Positions 1 to 6,615 of a stretch of DNA of 9,814 nucleotides are shown piece by piece. The notes beneath the pieces were generated by a model that saw only the letters and a program-made list of their open reading frames with translations, did not search any database and was not told the origin of the DNA. Within the stretch, counting starts at the first letter, position 1. Every line of letters starts with the position of its first letter. The position numbers were made by a program, and so were the translations under genes. The stretch comes from CAZNDN01 sp964571815. GTDB lineage: Bacteria > Fibrobacterota > Chitinivibrionia > Chitinivibrionales > WJKA01. The stretch covers positions 1 through 9,814 of the forward strand of contig CAZNDN010000145.1 of assembly GCA_964571815.1 (NCBI GenBank), written 5' to 3'.

Positions 1-371
1 TAGGGAAATTCATCAATTACCAGAGCCCTTTTCGCATCGTTTCCCCTGTTGTGAGCAAAATATGCGCGCAGAAGAGACTCCCAGGTGGGATACACGGCGC
101 TTGAAAAATCCGAAAACTCCCGGCTGATATCGTGTGCTGCATTGGATCGCTGAATCGAAGGCTCACTCTGATCCGCAAGGTGATAAATAATGTTGTGTGC
201 TCCCAATTGATTGATAAGCCGCGATTTCCCACATCGCCTTCTTCCATAGACCACCACGATTGAAGGCTCAGAGGTTTGCAGAACTTTTCCTATTCGGTCA
301 AGCTCGTTGGTACGGTTCAAAAAAGGAAGCTTCATGTCTATAATAGATATATCAGAAATATTTTTGTCCAT
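1..371 (-). CDS. P-loop ATPase of the archaeal-ATPase/AAA-like family, N-terminal part
   Basis: The reading frame starts at ATG 369-371 on the minus strand and runs off the left edge, so only about 123 residues are visible. A Walker A motif (GRRRCGKS, residues 43-50) follows a hydrophobic strand (IVVVY), and a Walker B-like ALVIDEF lies at residues 116-122, just before the edge. The preceding FLNRTNELDRI is typical of the archaeal-type ATPase family, which has an N-terminal ATPase core and a C-terminal winged-helix or nuclease-like region. These proteins are often found in accessory DNA, and their cellular role is poorly known. No good ribosome binding site precedes ATG 371. ATG 335 (residue 13) is an alternative start, also without one. 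The first 420 bases are clearly AT-richer than the rest, which fits horizontal acquisition. The family call is fairly safe; the function is unknown. Confidence 0.8.
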   Translation of the reverse strand, partial: MDKNISDISIIDMKLPFLNRTNELDRIGKVLQTSEPSIVVVYGRRRCGKSRLINQLGAHNIIYHLADQSEPSIQRSNAAHDISREFSDFSSAVYPTWESLLRAYFAHNRGNDAKRALVIDEFP

Positions 372-689
372 AATTATTTTTGTCAAACATAATAATGCCG
401 AAAAGGGCAATGCTGAAATCAAGCCATCATCGTTGTCTTCTCCATGCAAATGATGCTTTCTGGTGAATCTGTCTTCGCAAAGCACCTGCGATGAGGCTCC
501 GCCGCTACCTGCTCCGCTATGCTCAGACACTGAAGTATATCGTACAACATACCGGTGTGCCTCGGGAAAAAGTCGAGCATTGCGCTCATGCGTTGCCGGT
601 CACGACATGAGAGTGCGGGATTGTTTCGCTGTCTTCCGGGCATGAAACGGACACACCGGGTCCCCGCGGCCGACCACGTACAAACAGGG
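372..689. other. Intergenic stretch with no supported gene
   Basis: This gap lies between the divergent ATPase gene and the first toxin-antitoxin promoter. Short open frames exist on both strands (for example a 95-codon minus frame at 419-706 and a 38-codon plus frame from ATG 491), but none has a good ribosome binding site or a protein sequence I recognise. A modest inverted repeat, CTCATG (585-590) with CATGAG (606-611), is present. The GC content rises sharply from left to right across the stretch. Confidence 0.6.
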
Positions 690-718
690 TTGACATTTCT
701 CAGCAAATGTATTACATT
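690..718 (+). promoter_or_regulatory. Sigma-70-like promoter of the RHH-PIN module
   Basis: A perfect -35 box TTGACA (690-695) is followed after 17 bases by TACATT (713-718), which matches four of six -10 positions. Transcription would start near 725, leaving a leader of about 20 bases before the antitoxin start at 745. Confidence 0.7.
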
Positions 719-727
719 ATGTATTAC
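707..727 (+). promoter_or_regulatory. Probable autoregulatory operator of the RHH antitoxin
   Basis: ATGTATTACAT at 707-717 is a perfect palindrome around a central T (ATGTA/TACAT). The nine-base word ATGTATTAC recurs at 719-727, giving a direct repeat with a 12-base period. The first copy overlaps the -10 box and the second covers the expected transcription start. Ribbon-helix-helix antitoxins usually bind short paired operators in their own promoter as dimers of dimers, so this is the likely site for the antitoxin or the toxin-antitoxin complex. Confidence 0.6.
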
Positions 728-744
728 TCAAAGGGAGGTTGAAA

Positions 745-999
745 GTGACCATGTCTCTCAGATTGCACAGCCGGCTCCAGCGCAAGCTCGCTGCCTGTGC
801 CCGGTCCCACGGAACCTCGAAATCCGAACTCGTGCGCAAACTCATCACCGATTTCGTTGAGACGCGGCGCACGGGCCCTACTCCGTGGGAACTGGGCAAG
901 GATGTCTTCGGGCGCGAGGGCAGCAGCCGAAGGGACGCGTCCGTGAACCGGAAGAAATACCTCAAGGAGAAGCTGCGTGCCGGGACCAATCGCCGTTGA
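745..999 (+). CDS. vapB: Ribbon-helix-helix (CopG/VapB-type) antitoxin
   Basis: An 84-residue DNA-binding antitoxin that should neutralise the PIN toxin encoded downstream and repress its own promoter. Residues 3-7 (MSLRL) form the DNA-contacting beta strand, followed by one helix and then GTSKSELVRKLITDFVE (23-39), the classic RHH second helix with its SKSEL turn. The C-terminal tail contains TPWELGKDVFG and a basic KKYLKEKLR stretch, a pattern common in antitoxins paired with PIN toxins; it is expected to bind the toxin. I chose GTG 745 because GGGAGG at 733-738 lies six bases upstream. TTG 739 would touch the ribosome binding site, and ATG 751 would be 12 bases away. The toxin frame overlaps the last 23 bases. 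The symbol follows the partner toxin; the family call itself is strong. Confidence 0.88.
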   Translation: MTMSLRLHSRLQRKLAACARSHGTSKSELVRKLITDFVETRRTGPTPWELGKDVFGREGSSRRDASVNRKKYLKEKLRAGTNRR

Positions 1000-1393
1000 C
1001 TCGGGCCCTTTGATTGCACTATTCGACAAGGATGACCGGTATCACCGCAAAGCTCTCGATTTTATAAGAGGCCTGCGAAGTCCCCTGGTAACCAACCATG
1101 CGGTAGTCACCGAAGTGACGCACCTTCTCGATTTCAGCGTTCGGACTCAACTCGATTTCCTTCAATGGGTAGCCGACGGTGGTGTCTCCCTTGCGGACAT
1201 AGCGCCGGAAGATATGATCCATGTTATTGACCTGGTGCGAAAATACGCGGATCTGCCGGTTGACTATGCCGACGGCGCCCTCGTCGCGCTCTGCGACCGC
1301 CTCAAAATCACGAACGTGGCAAGCGTTGACAAACATTTCTCCGTGTACCGGACACGCAACGGGAAAGCCCTGAGAAACGTATTTCCACTCTGA
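977..1393 (+). CDS. vapC: PIN-domain ribonuclease toxin (VapC-like)
   Basis: A 138-residue PIN-domain protein, the usual size for VapC toxins, which are Mg2+-dependent RNases that cut tRNA, rRNA or mRNA when free of antitoxin. All four acidic positions of the active site are visible: D8 in AVDSGPLIAL, E46 in VVTEVTHLL, D99 (with D96) in DYADGALVAL, and D118 in ASVDKHF. The toxin therefore looks catalytically intact. It starts at GTG 977, seven bases after AAGGAG (964-969), inside the antitoxin gene and in another frame, so translation is probably coupled. Pairing with an RHH antitoxin ending in KEKLR is a known arrangement. The RNA target cannot be predicted from sequence. The gene converges on the interrupted membrane gene, and I see no clear terminator in the 56 bases between them. 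Confidence 0.9.
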   Translation: MPGPIAVDSGPLIALFDKDDRYHRKALDFIRGLRSPLVTNHAVVTEVTHLLDFSVRTQLDFLQWVADGGVSLADIAPEDMIHVIDLVRKYADLPVDYADGALVALCDRLKITNVASVDKHFSVYRTRNGKALRNVFPL

Positions 1394-1449
1394 ATGCCCT
1401 CACCTTGCAGGACGACCCGATTGACTCGACTGCTTCCGCCCTTCTCCCC

Positions 1450-2199
1450 TCACGTCACCATCACCGGCGGGTGCGCATCGAAGGGGTTGGTGCGGGCGGC
1501 CAGCGAGAACAGGTAGGGATACTGGCCCTGAAGATGCGCCATGTACGCAAGCCACTGGACCGTCAGTGCTTCGAAAGCCCGTTTCATGTCACCGGAGAGA
1601 TGTTGAAGATCGGATTCGGGAAGGGTTGCGGGATTCTCTCGATGATCCAGCTCTTCGGCCAAATGGAACACGGCCCACAGCATGTCCGTGAATGCATCGT
1701 GCTCCAGGAGGTTGGGGTTGCGAAGCTGACCCACGAGAAATTCCCTGCGCGATGCGAAAAAGTCCTTCAGGCCTCGAAGATCACCCCGGGAAGCGTCAAG
1801 GCGCCAGTCGTGGTTGGTAAGCATTCGCCGCGCACGTGCAAAGTCGGCGGTCTTTCATTTCGGCGAAAGCGCCATCGTGGTGTCCTCCCCCACCCCCGAG
1901 CCGGCAAAGGAAAGGATCCGCCGTATCGCCTCGCTTCCGACTTCACTGAAAAAGGCACCGATGACCATGTTGAGCTTGTTCATCATGGCCCGCTTCTCGT
2001 GAGAAACCAGAAGGCGATGGATAATCAGCGTCACCAGCAGCACTTCGATCGGGACGAATGCAATGTCACCGAGCAGGTAGATGAAAATGTGGTGAGCATC
2101 ATGAAAAAGCAGGTAGTGCAGGAAATACACTACCGACGACAAAGCCACCAGGGCTATGCCCAGCACCACGGTCCAGCTCGCCCATGACGGTCTTTTCAT
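1450..2199 (-). pseudogene. Conserved two-helix membrane protein of unknown function, interrupted by an in-frame TGA
   Basis: The frame starts at ATG 2197-2199, six bases after AGGGG, and would encode 249 codons if the TGA at 1855-1857 (codon 115) were read through. Two membrane helices are seen at about residues 9-32 and 37-62 (the second containing GDIAFVPIEVLLVTLII), followed by a soluble part with LNMVIGAFFSEVG near residues 76-88. Past the TGA, and in the same frame, runs KTADFARARRML, then a helical domain ending in YLFSLAARTNPF. From memory of this family of uncharacterised proteins of about 240 residues, both halves belong to one protein and a Trp sits where the stop is, so TGG to TGA is the simplest event. 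It lies 197 bases downstream of the rubrerythrin-like gene on the same strand, possibly as the end of that operon. The cause may be a nonsense mutation or a base-call error. No biochemical role is known to me. Confidence 0.75.
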
Positions 2200-2396
2200 A
2201 CGAAACCCCTGGTCCAAAGCGCAAGCTCCATACCACCATACCCCGCGCAACCCGCTTCACTTGCCGCACAAGGCGCCCACCCATATCCTCGTATGTGTTT
2301 TCCGCTCACCGCCGGGGACGGTGGTGCCGCCTGCAATGCGGGATGCGAACTGCCTCTTCAGACCGCTACGCTTCTTGTGTGCTCAGTCTGCAAACT

Positions 2397-2888
2397 TCAG
2401 TACTCTTCCAGGTGCGTGAATTCCGCATTCTCCAGCCATTCACGAGGCCTGCGTACAAAATCGAGCAGGGATTGCACAATCCGCTCGTGCTTCCGCTCCT
2501 CTCCCTGCACGAACGAAAGCATCTCCTTCTGCTGTTGTTCCCCGGCCTTGTCCAGGGCTTCACCGTAGTAGGCAATGCTCTTCTTCTCCAGGGCAAGCGC
2601 CTTCTCGTACATGTCCACGGCATCCTCCAACGCGGCTGTTTCGTTGAACGATTCGGAGAGTCCGGCAAACACCTGTTTCGCATCCGTGACAATCCCCGAC
2701 GGTGCCGGCGGAGAAATGCCCGTTCGCTTCTCCATGGAATCGAACAGTTCGTAATGCTTTCGCTCTTCGTCGGCAAGCTTCCGCAACACTCCCGCAATAC
2801 CGCTGTCGTGCTCCTTGCCGGCCAACTCCAGATAATACTCCCTTCCCTGCTCTTCAATACCCTTTGCCGTATCCCACATCCCGCCCAT
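2397..2888 (-). CDS. Rubrerythrin-like ferritin-family diiron protein
   Basis: A 163-residue four-helix-bundle protein of the rubrerythrin/ferritin-like superfamily. The diiron ligands are arranged as expected: Glu in GIEEQG (E12 or E13), E42xxH45 in DEERKH, E101 in ALEKKS, and E131xxH134 in GEERKH. It lacks the C-terminal rubredoxin domain of full rubrerythrin; the chain ends soon after the last helix. Proteins of this type reduce hydrogen peroxide or oxidise and carry iron in anaerobes; which applies here is not visible. ATG 2888 is chosen because AAAGGAG lies five bases before it; a longer in-frame extension to 2981 has no start signal and low-complexity sequence. It follows ferritin on the same strand after 113 bases, with a hairpin between, so the two are probably co-transcribed. 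Confidence 0.87.
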   Translation of the reverse strand: MGGMWDTAKGIEEQGREYYLELAGKEHDSGIAGVLRKLADEERKHYELFDSMEKRTGISPPAPSGIVTDAKQVFAGLSESFNETAALEDAVDMYEKALALEKKSIAYYGEALDKAGEQQQKEMLSFVQGEERKHERIVQSLLDFVRRPREWLENAEFTHLEEY

Positions 2889-2936
2889 GTCGGCTCCTTT
2901 CCGTTTTTCGGTTCGTGGAAGCGAGGGAGCAACGTT

Positions 2937-2967
2937 GGGGGGAAACACCGATGTATCGGGTTCCCCC
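2937..2967 (-). other. Intercistronic hairpin between ferritin and the rubrerythrin-like gene
   Basis: An outer stem GGGGGAA (2938-2944) / TTCCCCC (2961-2967) encloses an inner CCGAT (2948-2952) / ATCGG (2955-2959). It starts about 35 bases past the ferritin stop codon. No T-run follows on either strand, so it is not a standard intrinsic terminator. It may stabilise the 3' end of the ferritin message, or attenuate or process the transcript so that ferritin is made in excess of its downstream partner. Confidence 0.5.
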
Positions 2968-3001
2968 GACTCACGCCGCATGCTCCCGCGACAATCCGTT
3001 T

Positions 3002-3550
3002 CTACTCTTTCGCGGCCTTGATGGCCGCTTCAATACCCTTGCTGTAATCGGTCGGCACTGTCGTGGTGCGTTGACCCAGTTCCCGATCCAGCATCATCAG
3101 CCCCTGGGCGCTGTCACCGATCACTTTCAACTGGGCGATAATATCGTTGTCGTTCTCTTCCTCCTCGACCTGTTCGGTGACATACCACTGAAGGAAGATC
3201 TGTGTCGCATGATCTTTCTCTTCGACGGCAAGCTCGGTCAGGTCGTTGATGCATTTGGTAATGAACTGTTCGTGTTTGCGCACGGCCTCGAACATCTCCA
3301 TCGGGGATTTCCACTCCGATGGAGGCTCTTTCAGCGCACCCAGTTTGACCCTGGCCCCCTGCCGCTGCACGTATTCGTAGAATTTCATCGCATGGAGCAT
3401 CTCTTCGTGGTACTGCACCATGAACCAGTTGGCCATGCCTTTCAGCCCCTTGTCGGCCGAATGAGACGACATCGCCATGTACAGAAAGGCCGAGTACATC
3501 TCATTGTTGATCTGTCCGTTCAATGCGGATACCATCTTGTCGCTGAGCAT
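3002..3550 (-). CDS. ftnA: Bacterial non-haem ferritin (FtnA type)
   Basis: A 182-residue ferritin, the usual length. It forms a 24-subunit cytoplasmic shell that oxidises Fe(II) and stores it as a mineral core. Ferroxidase residues sit at the same numbers as in E. coli FtnA: E17, E50, H53, E94 and Q127, with the third-iron site E49, E126, E129 and E130. Y24 is also present. The four long helices run from about residue 5 to 145, with a short fifth helix near 147-158. The start is ATG 3550, eight bases after AAGGAG; an upstream in-frame extension to 3586 crosses the ribosome binding site. It is the first gene of the minus-strand unit and is divergent from the hybrid kinase. I saw no clear -35/-10 pair or Fur-like box upstream. 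Confidence 0.95.
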   Translation of the reverse strand: MLSDKMVSALNGQINNEMYSAFLYMAMSSHSADKGLKGMANWFMVQYHEEMLHAMKFYEYVQRQGARVKLGALKEPPSEWKSPMEMFEAVRKHEQFITKCINDLTELAVEEKDHATQIFLQWYVTEQVEEEENDNDIIAQLKVIGDSAQGLMMLDRELGQRTTTVPTDYSKGIEAAIKAAKE

Positions 3551-3684
3551 ACCACACACTCCTTGTTGAAAGTTTGGTTTGAGCACGGATAAAAGCTAAA
3601 AGCAATTCCTGTGCCTGCGCCTCCGTTCGGGATTGGGAACCCTCAGGGCCGCTTATCCGGGTCCGCATTCCCCAACCCGGGATC

Positions 3685-3714
3685 TTGCCTTCCCAAAGTG
3701 AGAAGTTGTATACT
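3685..3714 (+). promoter_or_regulatory. Candidate promoter of the hybrid kinase gene
   Basis: TTGCCT (3685-3690) and TATACT (3709-3714) are separated by 18 bases. The -10 lies in a short AT-rich island (TATACTTATAAA) that stands out in the GC-rich divergent region 3551-3786. Transcription would begin near 3721, about 65 bases before the ATG at 3787. Confidence 0.45.
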
Positions 3715-3786
3715 TATAAACCAGGCCGTATTGTCGGCTCGAAGCCGTCTTCGTGCCGCTGTCGGAAGTACAATATAGGATTTGTC

Positions 3787-6525
3787 ATGGCCGCAACGAG
3801 ACATCCCGTGCAATCTGACGCTCCGGCCCCACCTCGGGAGGATGTGCCGACGTTTGCCGCCCTGCGTTCGATCCTGGACAGTTGCGACAACCGCGTCTAT
3901 GTAGCCGATCCCGATACGCACCTGATTCTCTTCATGAACCGCGCACTCGTCGATGAGTTCGGGGACCGGACCGGGAAGTGTTGCTTCCGCGCATTTCAGG
4001 GACTGGACCGCCCCTGTGATTTCTGTACCAACCGCAGAATCTTCGGCGAAAACCTGGGCAAACAGTATGTCTGGGAATTTCGCAACCTTCGCAACGGCAC
4101 GTGGTATCGCTGCACCGACCGGGCCATCGAGTGGACCGACGGGTACTACGTTCGCTGCGAGGTAGCCTGCGAAATCACCGAGTTGCGCCGCGGCCGCGAC
4201 GAGCTTCAGCGNNNNNNNNNNNNNNNNNNNNNNNNNNNNNNNNNNNNNNNNNNNNNNNNNNNNNNNNNNNNNNNNNNNNNNNNNNNNNNNNNNNNNNNNN
4301 NNNNNNNNNNNAACGGCACGCCGGTGGTGATCAACGATCCACAACGAATACGGGAATTGATGCTGGAGCTGACGATGAGCAACGGGGAAGCGATCAAGGT
4401 CGACCCGGTCACGGACGTGCTGGGAATACGTTCCCTGATTTCGATCCCGGTCAACATGCGCGGAGCCCCCGCGGCGATCATGCATCTCAGCCGCTCGGAA
4501 CCTTTCACGGATTCCGAACTGCAACGCATTGCCGGACTGGCATCCCAGGCGTTCGGTATTCTGCGCAGGAAAGCAGCCGAAGACCGTCTGTTGCGAAGCG
4601 AGCGAACCTACCGCATGCTGGCCGAATCGGCAGACGACTTCATCTTCGTGGTTGACGCCGGTTTCGTGCTGCGCTATGCCAATAACACCTGCGCGCACTA
4701 CCTTGGCCGCGGCACTGCTGATATCATCGGAAAGCGTCTGGATGAACTCTTTCCGCGGAGCGTCGCCCAGTCGATGAAGAAGAATATCACCACGGTGCTG
4801 CGCGACGGCGGAACCCGGAGTTCCGAAGGTCGAATCGGATCCGGGCCGAACAGCAGGTGGCTCCATACGACTCTGGTCCCCCGGGAAGGACCCGATGGGA
4901 CAGTAAACGAAGTAATGGGAATTTCGAGGGATCTCACTCAGCGCAGGAATGCCGAATACCGTCTCAGGGAATCGGAGGAGAAATTCCGCGCACTGGCCGA
5001 ACAGTCCCCGAACATGATCTTCATGTATCGAGGCGAGCGCTTTGTGTATGTTAACAGGAAGTGCGAAGAGCTGCTGGGCTACCCCAGGGAAGAATTCTAT
5101 TCTCCGCAATTCGATTTCATGACCCTCATAGCCCCGGAATCCCGGGAATCGATCGCCCGCAATCACCGCCTGCATCTGGAGGGAAAGGACGTGCCGCCGG
5201 TTGAGTACCTGTTGCAGACCAGTGACGGCCGGCAATTCGAGGCCTTGTATACGAGTCGAGTAATACGCTACGGCCACGAGGTCGCTGTTCTGGGAACCGT
5301 TATCGACATGACCGAGAACAAACGGGCGGAGCGCGAGAAAGAAGAGATACGGGCTCAGCTCCTGGGAGCCAACAAGATGGAGGCGGTCGGCACGCTCACC
5401 GGCGGTGTGGCCCACGACTTCAACAACCTTATTACGGCGATCAAGGGTTTCGCCGGTCTGGCCCTTATGGATCTCGACAACTCCGCCCCGGCGCGGGAAC
5501 AGATCGCTCAGATCGTCTCGGCATGCGACAGGGCAACCGGACTCAGCCGGCAGCTCCTGCTCTTCAGCCGTCGCCAACCCTTCGAGCCGGCGGTATTCTC
5601 TCTCAACAACACGTTGCGCGATTTCAACAAAATGCTTCACCGCCTTATCGGGGAAGACATCGAGGTGGAGCTCAGGCTCGACGAATCGTTATGGCCGGTA
5701 CGGGCGGATCCGGGGAAAATCGAACAGGTGATCATGAATCTCGCTCTCAACGCCAGGGATGCCATGCCGCAAGGGGGAAGCATATCCCTGATCACCGAAA
5801 ACGTTCTTCTTACCGGACAACAAGAAGCGCACAATCCCCGGGGGCGGGAAGGTCGGTTTGTCCGTCTTTCGGTCCGGGACACGGGCACGGGAATGGCGAC
5901 GTCGGTGCGCAAACGAATCTTCGAGCCGTTCTACACGACGAAAGGCGACAGGGGAGGTACGGGGCTGGGCCTTTCGGTGGCCTACGGGATAGTCCAACAG
6001 CATGAAGGGTGGATCAGCGTTGACAGCTCGCCCGGTGAGGGCACCAGTTTCCGCATCTTCCTGCCCGCGTATGGGAAGAGTGATGTCGCCGAGGAGCGAA
6101 AATCGGCAAACGTCCAACAGTACCGGGGAAACGGCGAACGGATACTGGTGCTGGAGGACGATGACATGGTGCGACGGTTTGCCGCACGGTCGCTGAGCGA
6201 GAGCGGCTACGAAGTCAGCACTACCGGTTCACTGAAAGATGCGATCGGCATGCTTGAAAAGGACGCCGGGAAATTTGATCTGGTATTCAGCGACGTCGTG
6301 TTGCCCGATGGATCAGGGATGCATCTGGCCGAGCATGCATCCACTCTGGCTCCCGCAATACCCGCCATCCTCAGCAGCGGCCACCTCGACGACAAGGCCC
6401 CTCGCGATACCATCAAATCACGAGGGTATCCCTTCCTTCCCAAGCCCTACGACCTCGAAGCCCTCTTGTCCACGGTCAGAAGCACTCTCGACCGGGTCGC
6501 CGCCCACGACAATACCCCTTCATGA
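3787..6525 (+). CDS. Soluble hybrid sensor histidine kinase (PAS-GAF-PAS-PAS-HisKA-HATPase-REC), interrupted by an assembly gap
   Basis: As assembled, 912 codons. Domain order: an N-terminal PAS (about 35-130) with a Cys cluster (C65, C66, C77, C80); then the N gap; the back half of a GAF domain (about 176-258); two more PAS domains (about 271-387 and 396-512); a HisKA domain with phospho-acceptor H543 in GGVAHDFNN; a HATPase with N655 in NLALNARDAM, G1 DTGTGM (698-703), F-box FEPFYTTK and G2 GTGLGLS (724-730); and a C-terminal receiver with E791/D792/D793, phospho-acceptor D836 in SDVVLPDGSG, and K886 in LPKPYD. No membrane helix is visible, so it should be a cytoplasmic sensor. The start is ATG 3787, six bases after AGGA. 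No output regulator or DNA-binding partner is nearby. Its position between ferritin and SOD genes suggests redox or oxygen sensing, but this is inference. Numbering after the gap is provisional. Confidence 0.92.
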   Translation: MAATRHPVQSDAPAPPREDVPTFAALRSILDSCDNRVYVADPDTHLILFMNRALVDEFGDRTGKCCFRAFQGLDRPCDFCTNRRIFGENLGKQYVWEFRNLRNGTWYRCTDRAIEWTDGYYVRCEVACEITELRRGRDELQXXXXXXXXXXXXXXXXXXXXXXXXXXXXXXXXXXNGTPVVINDPQRIRELMLELTMSNGEAIKVDPVTDVLGIRSLISIPVNMRGAPAAIMHLSRSEPFTDSELQRIAGLASQAFGILRRKAAEDRLLRSERTYRMLAESADDFIFVVDAGFVLRYANNTCAHYLGRGTADIIGKRLDELFPRSVAQSMKKNITTVLRDGGTRSSEGRIGSGPNSRWLHTTLVPREGPDGTVNEVMGISRDLTQRRNAEYRLRESEEKFRALAEQSPNMIFMYRGERFVYVNRKCEELLGYPREEFYSPQFDFMTLIAPESRESIARNHRLHLEGKDVPPVEYLLQTSDGRQFEALYTSRVIRYGHEVAVLGTVIDMTENKRAEREKEEIRAQLLGANKMEAVGTLTGGVAHDFNNLITAIKGFAGLALMDLDNSAPAREQIAQIVSACDRATGLSRQLLLFSRRQPFEPAVFSLNNTLRDFNKMLHRLIGEDIEVELRLDESLWPVRADPGKIEQVIMNLALNARDAMPQGGSISLITENVLLTGQQEAHNPRGREGRFVRLSVRDTGTGMATSVRKRIFEPFYTTKGDRGGTGLGLSVAYGIVQQHEGWISVDSSPGEGTSFRIFLPAYGKSDVAEERKSANVQQYRGNGERILVLEDDDMVRRFAARSLSESGYEVSTTGSLKDAIGMLEKDAGKFDLVFSDVVLPDGSGMHLAEHASTLAPAIPAILSSGHLDDKAPRDTIKSRGYPFLPKPYDLEALLSTVRSTLDRVAAHDNTPS
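4212..4311. other. Assembly gap of 100 N
   Basis: Exactly 100 undetermined bases lie inside the hybrid kinase gene. A round number is the usual placeholder for a scaffold join of unknown length. The frame happens to stay open across it. About half of a GAF domain is missing here, which needs more than the 33 codons the placeholder allows. Confidence 0.97.
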
Positions 6526-6580
6526 AAAAACCCCGAGATCCTTTCCCGGTCACGAGACGTGTCGGGATCAATCTCGGGGT
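6525..6580 (-). terminator. Intrinsic terminator of the superoxide dismutase gene
   Basis: A perfect 10-bp inverted repeat, ACCCCGAGAT (6530-6539) with ATCTCGGGGT (6571-6580), contains a smaller CCCG/CGGG stem. Read on the minus strand it ends in TTTTTT (6530-6525), the form of a rho-independent terminator 36 bases after the sod stop codon. On the plus strand no T-run follows, so any effect on the kinase transcript would be weaker. The T-run includes the last base of the kinase stop codon. Confidence 0.85.
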
Positions 6581-6615
6581 CTGTGCTGCCTTCGGTTCCG
6601 TCTCGACCCGAACCT

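Noticed and set aside
419..706. A 95-codon minus-strand open frame between the ATPase and the antitoxin
   Set aside because: It has no ribosome binding site or recognisable sequence, and its first codons lie within the antitoxin promoter.
1815..1857. Selenocysteine or programmed recoding at the TGA of the membrane gene
   Set aside because: The bases after the TGA form only a weak CCGC/GCGG pairing, not a convincing SECIS-like hairpin, and the expected residue is Trp rather than Cys. Kept only as a remote option.
1405..2187. A 260-codon plus-strand open frame over the interrupted membrane gene
   Set aside because: The minus strand carries clear membrane helices and family sequence; the plus-strand product is His/Arg-rich without domains.
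2307..2323. CACCG/CGGTG hairpin downstream of the rubrerythrin-like gene as a terminator
   Set aside because: It has only a 5-bp stem with a 7-base loop and no T-run on either strand.
2184..3592. Two plus-strand open frames of about 290 codons opposite the ferritin genes
   Set aside because: They mirror the ferritin and rubrerythrin-like genes, whose iron ligands are unmistakable on the minus strand.
3643..5640. A very long minus-strand open frame (665 codons) opposite the hybrid kinase
   Set aside because: It is antisense to a gene with every kinase motif in place, crosses the N gap, and its translation resembles no family. Long antisense frames are common opposite GC-rich genes.
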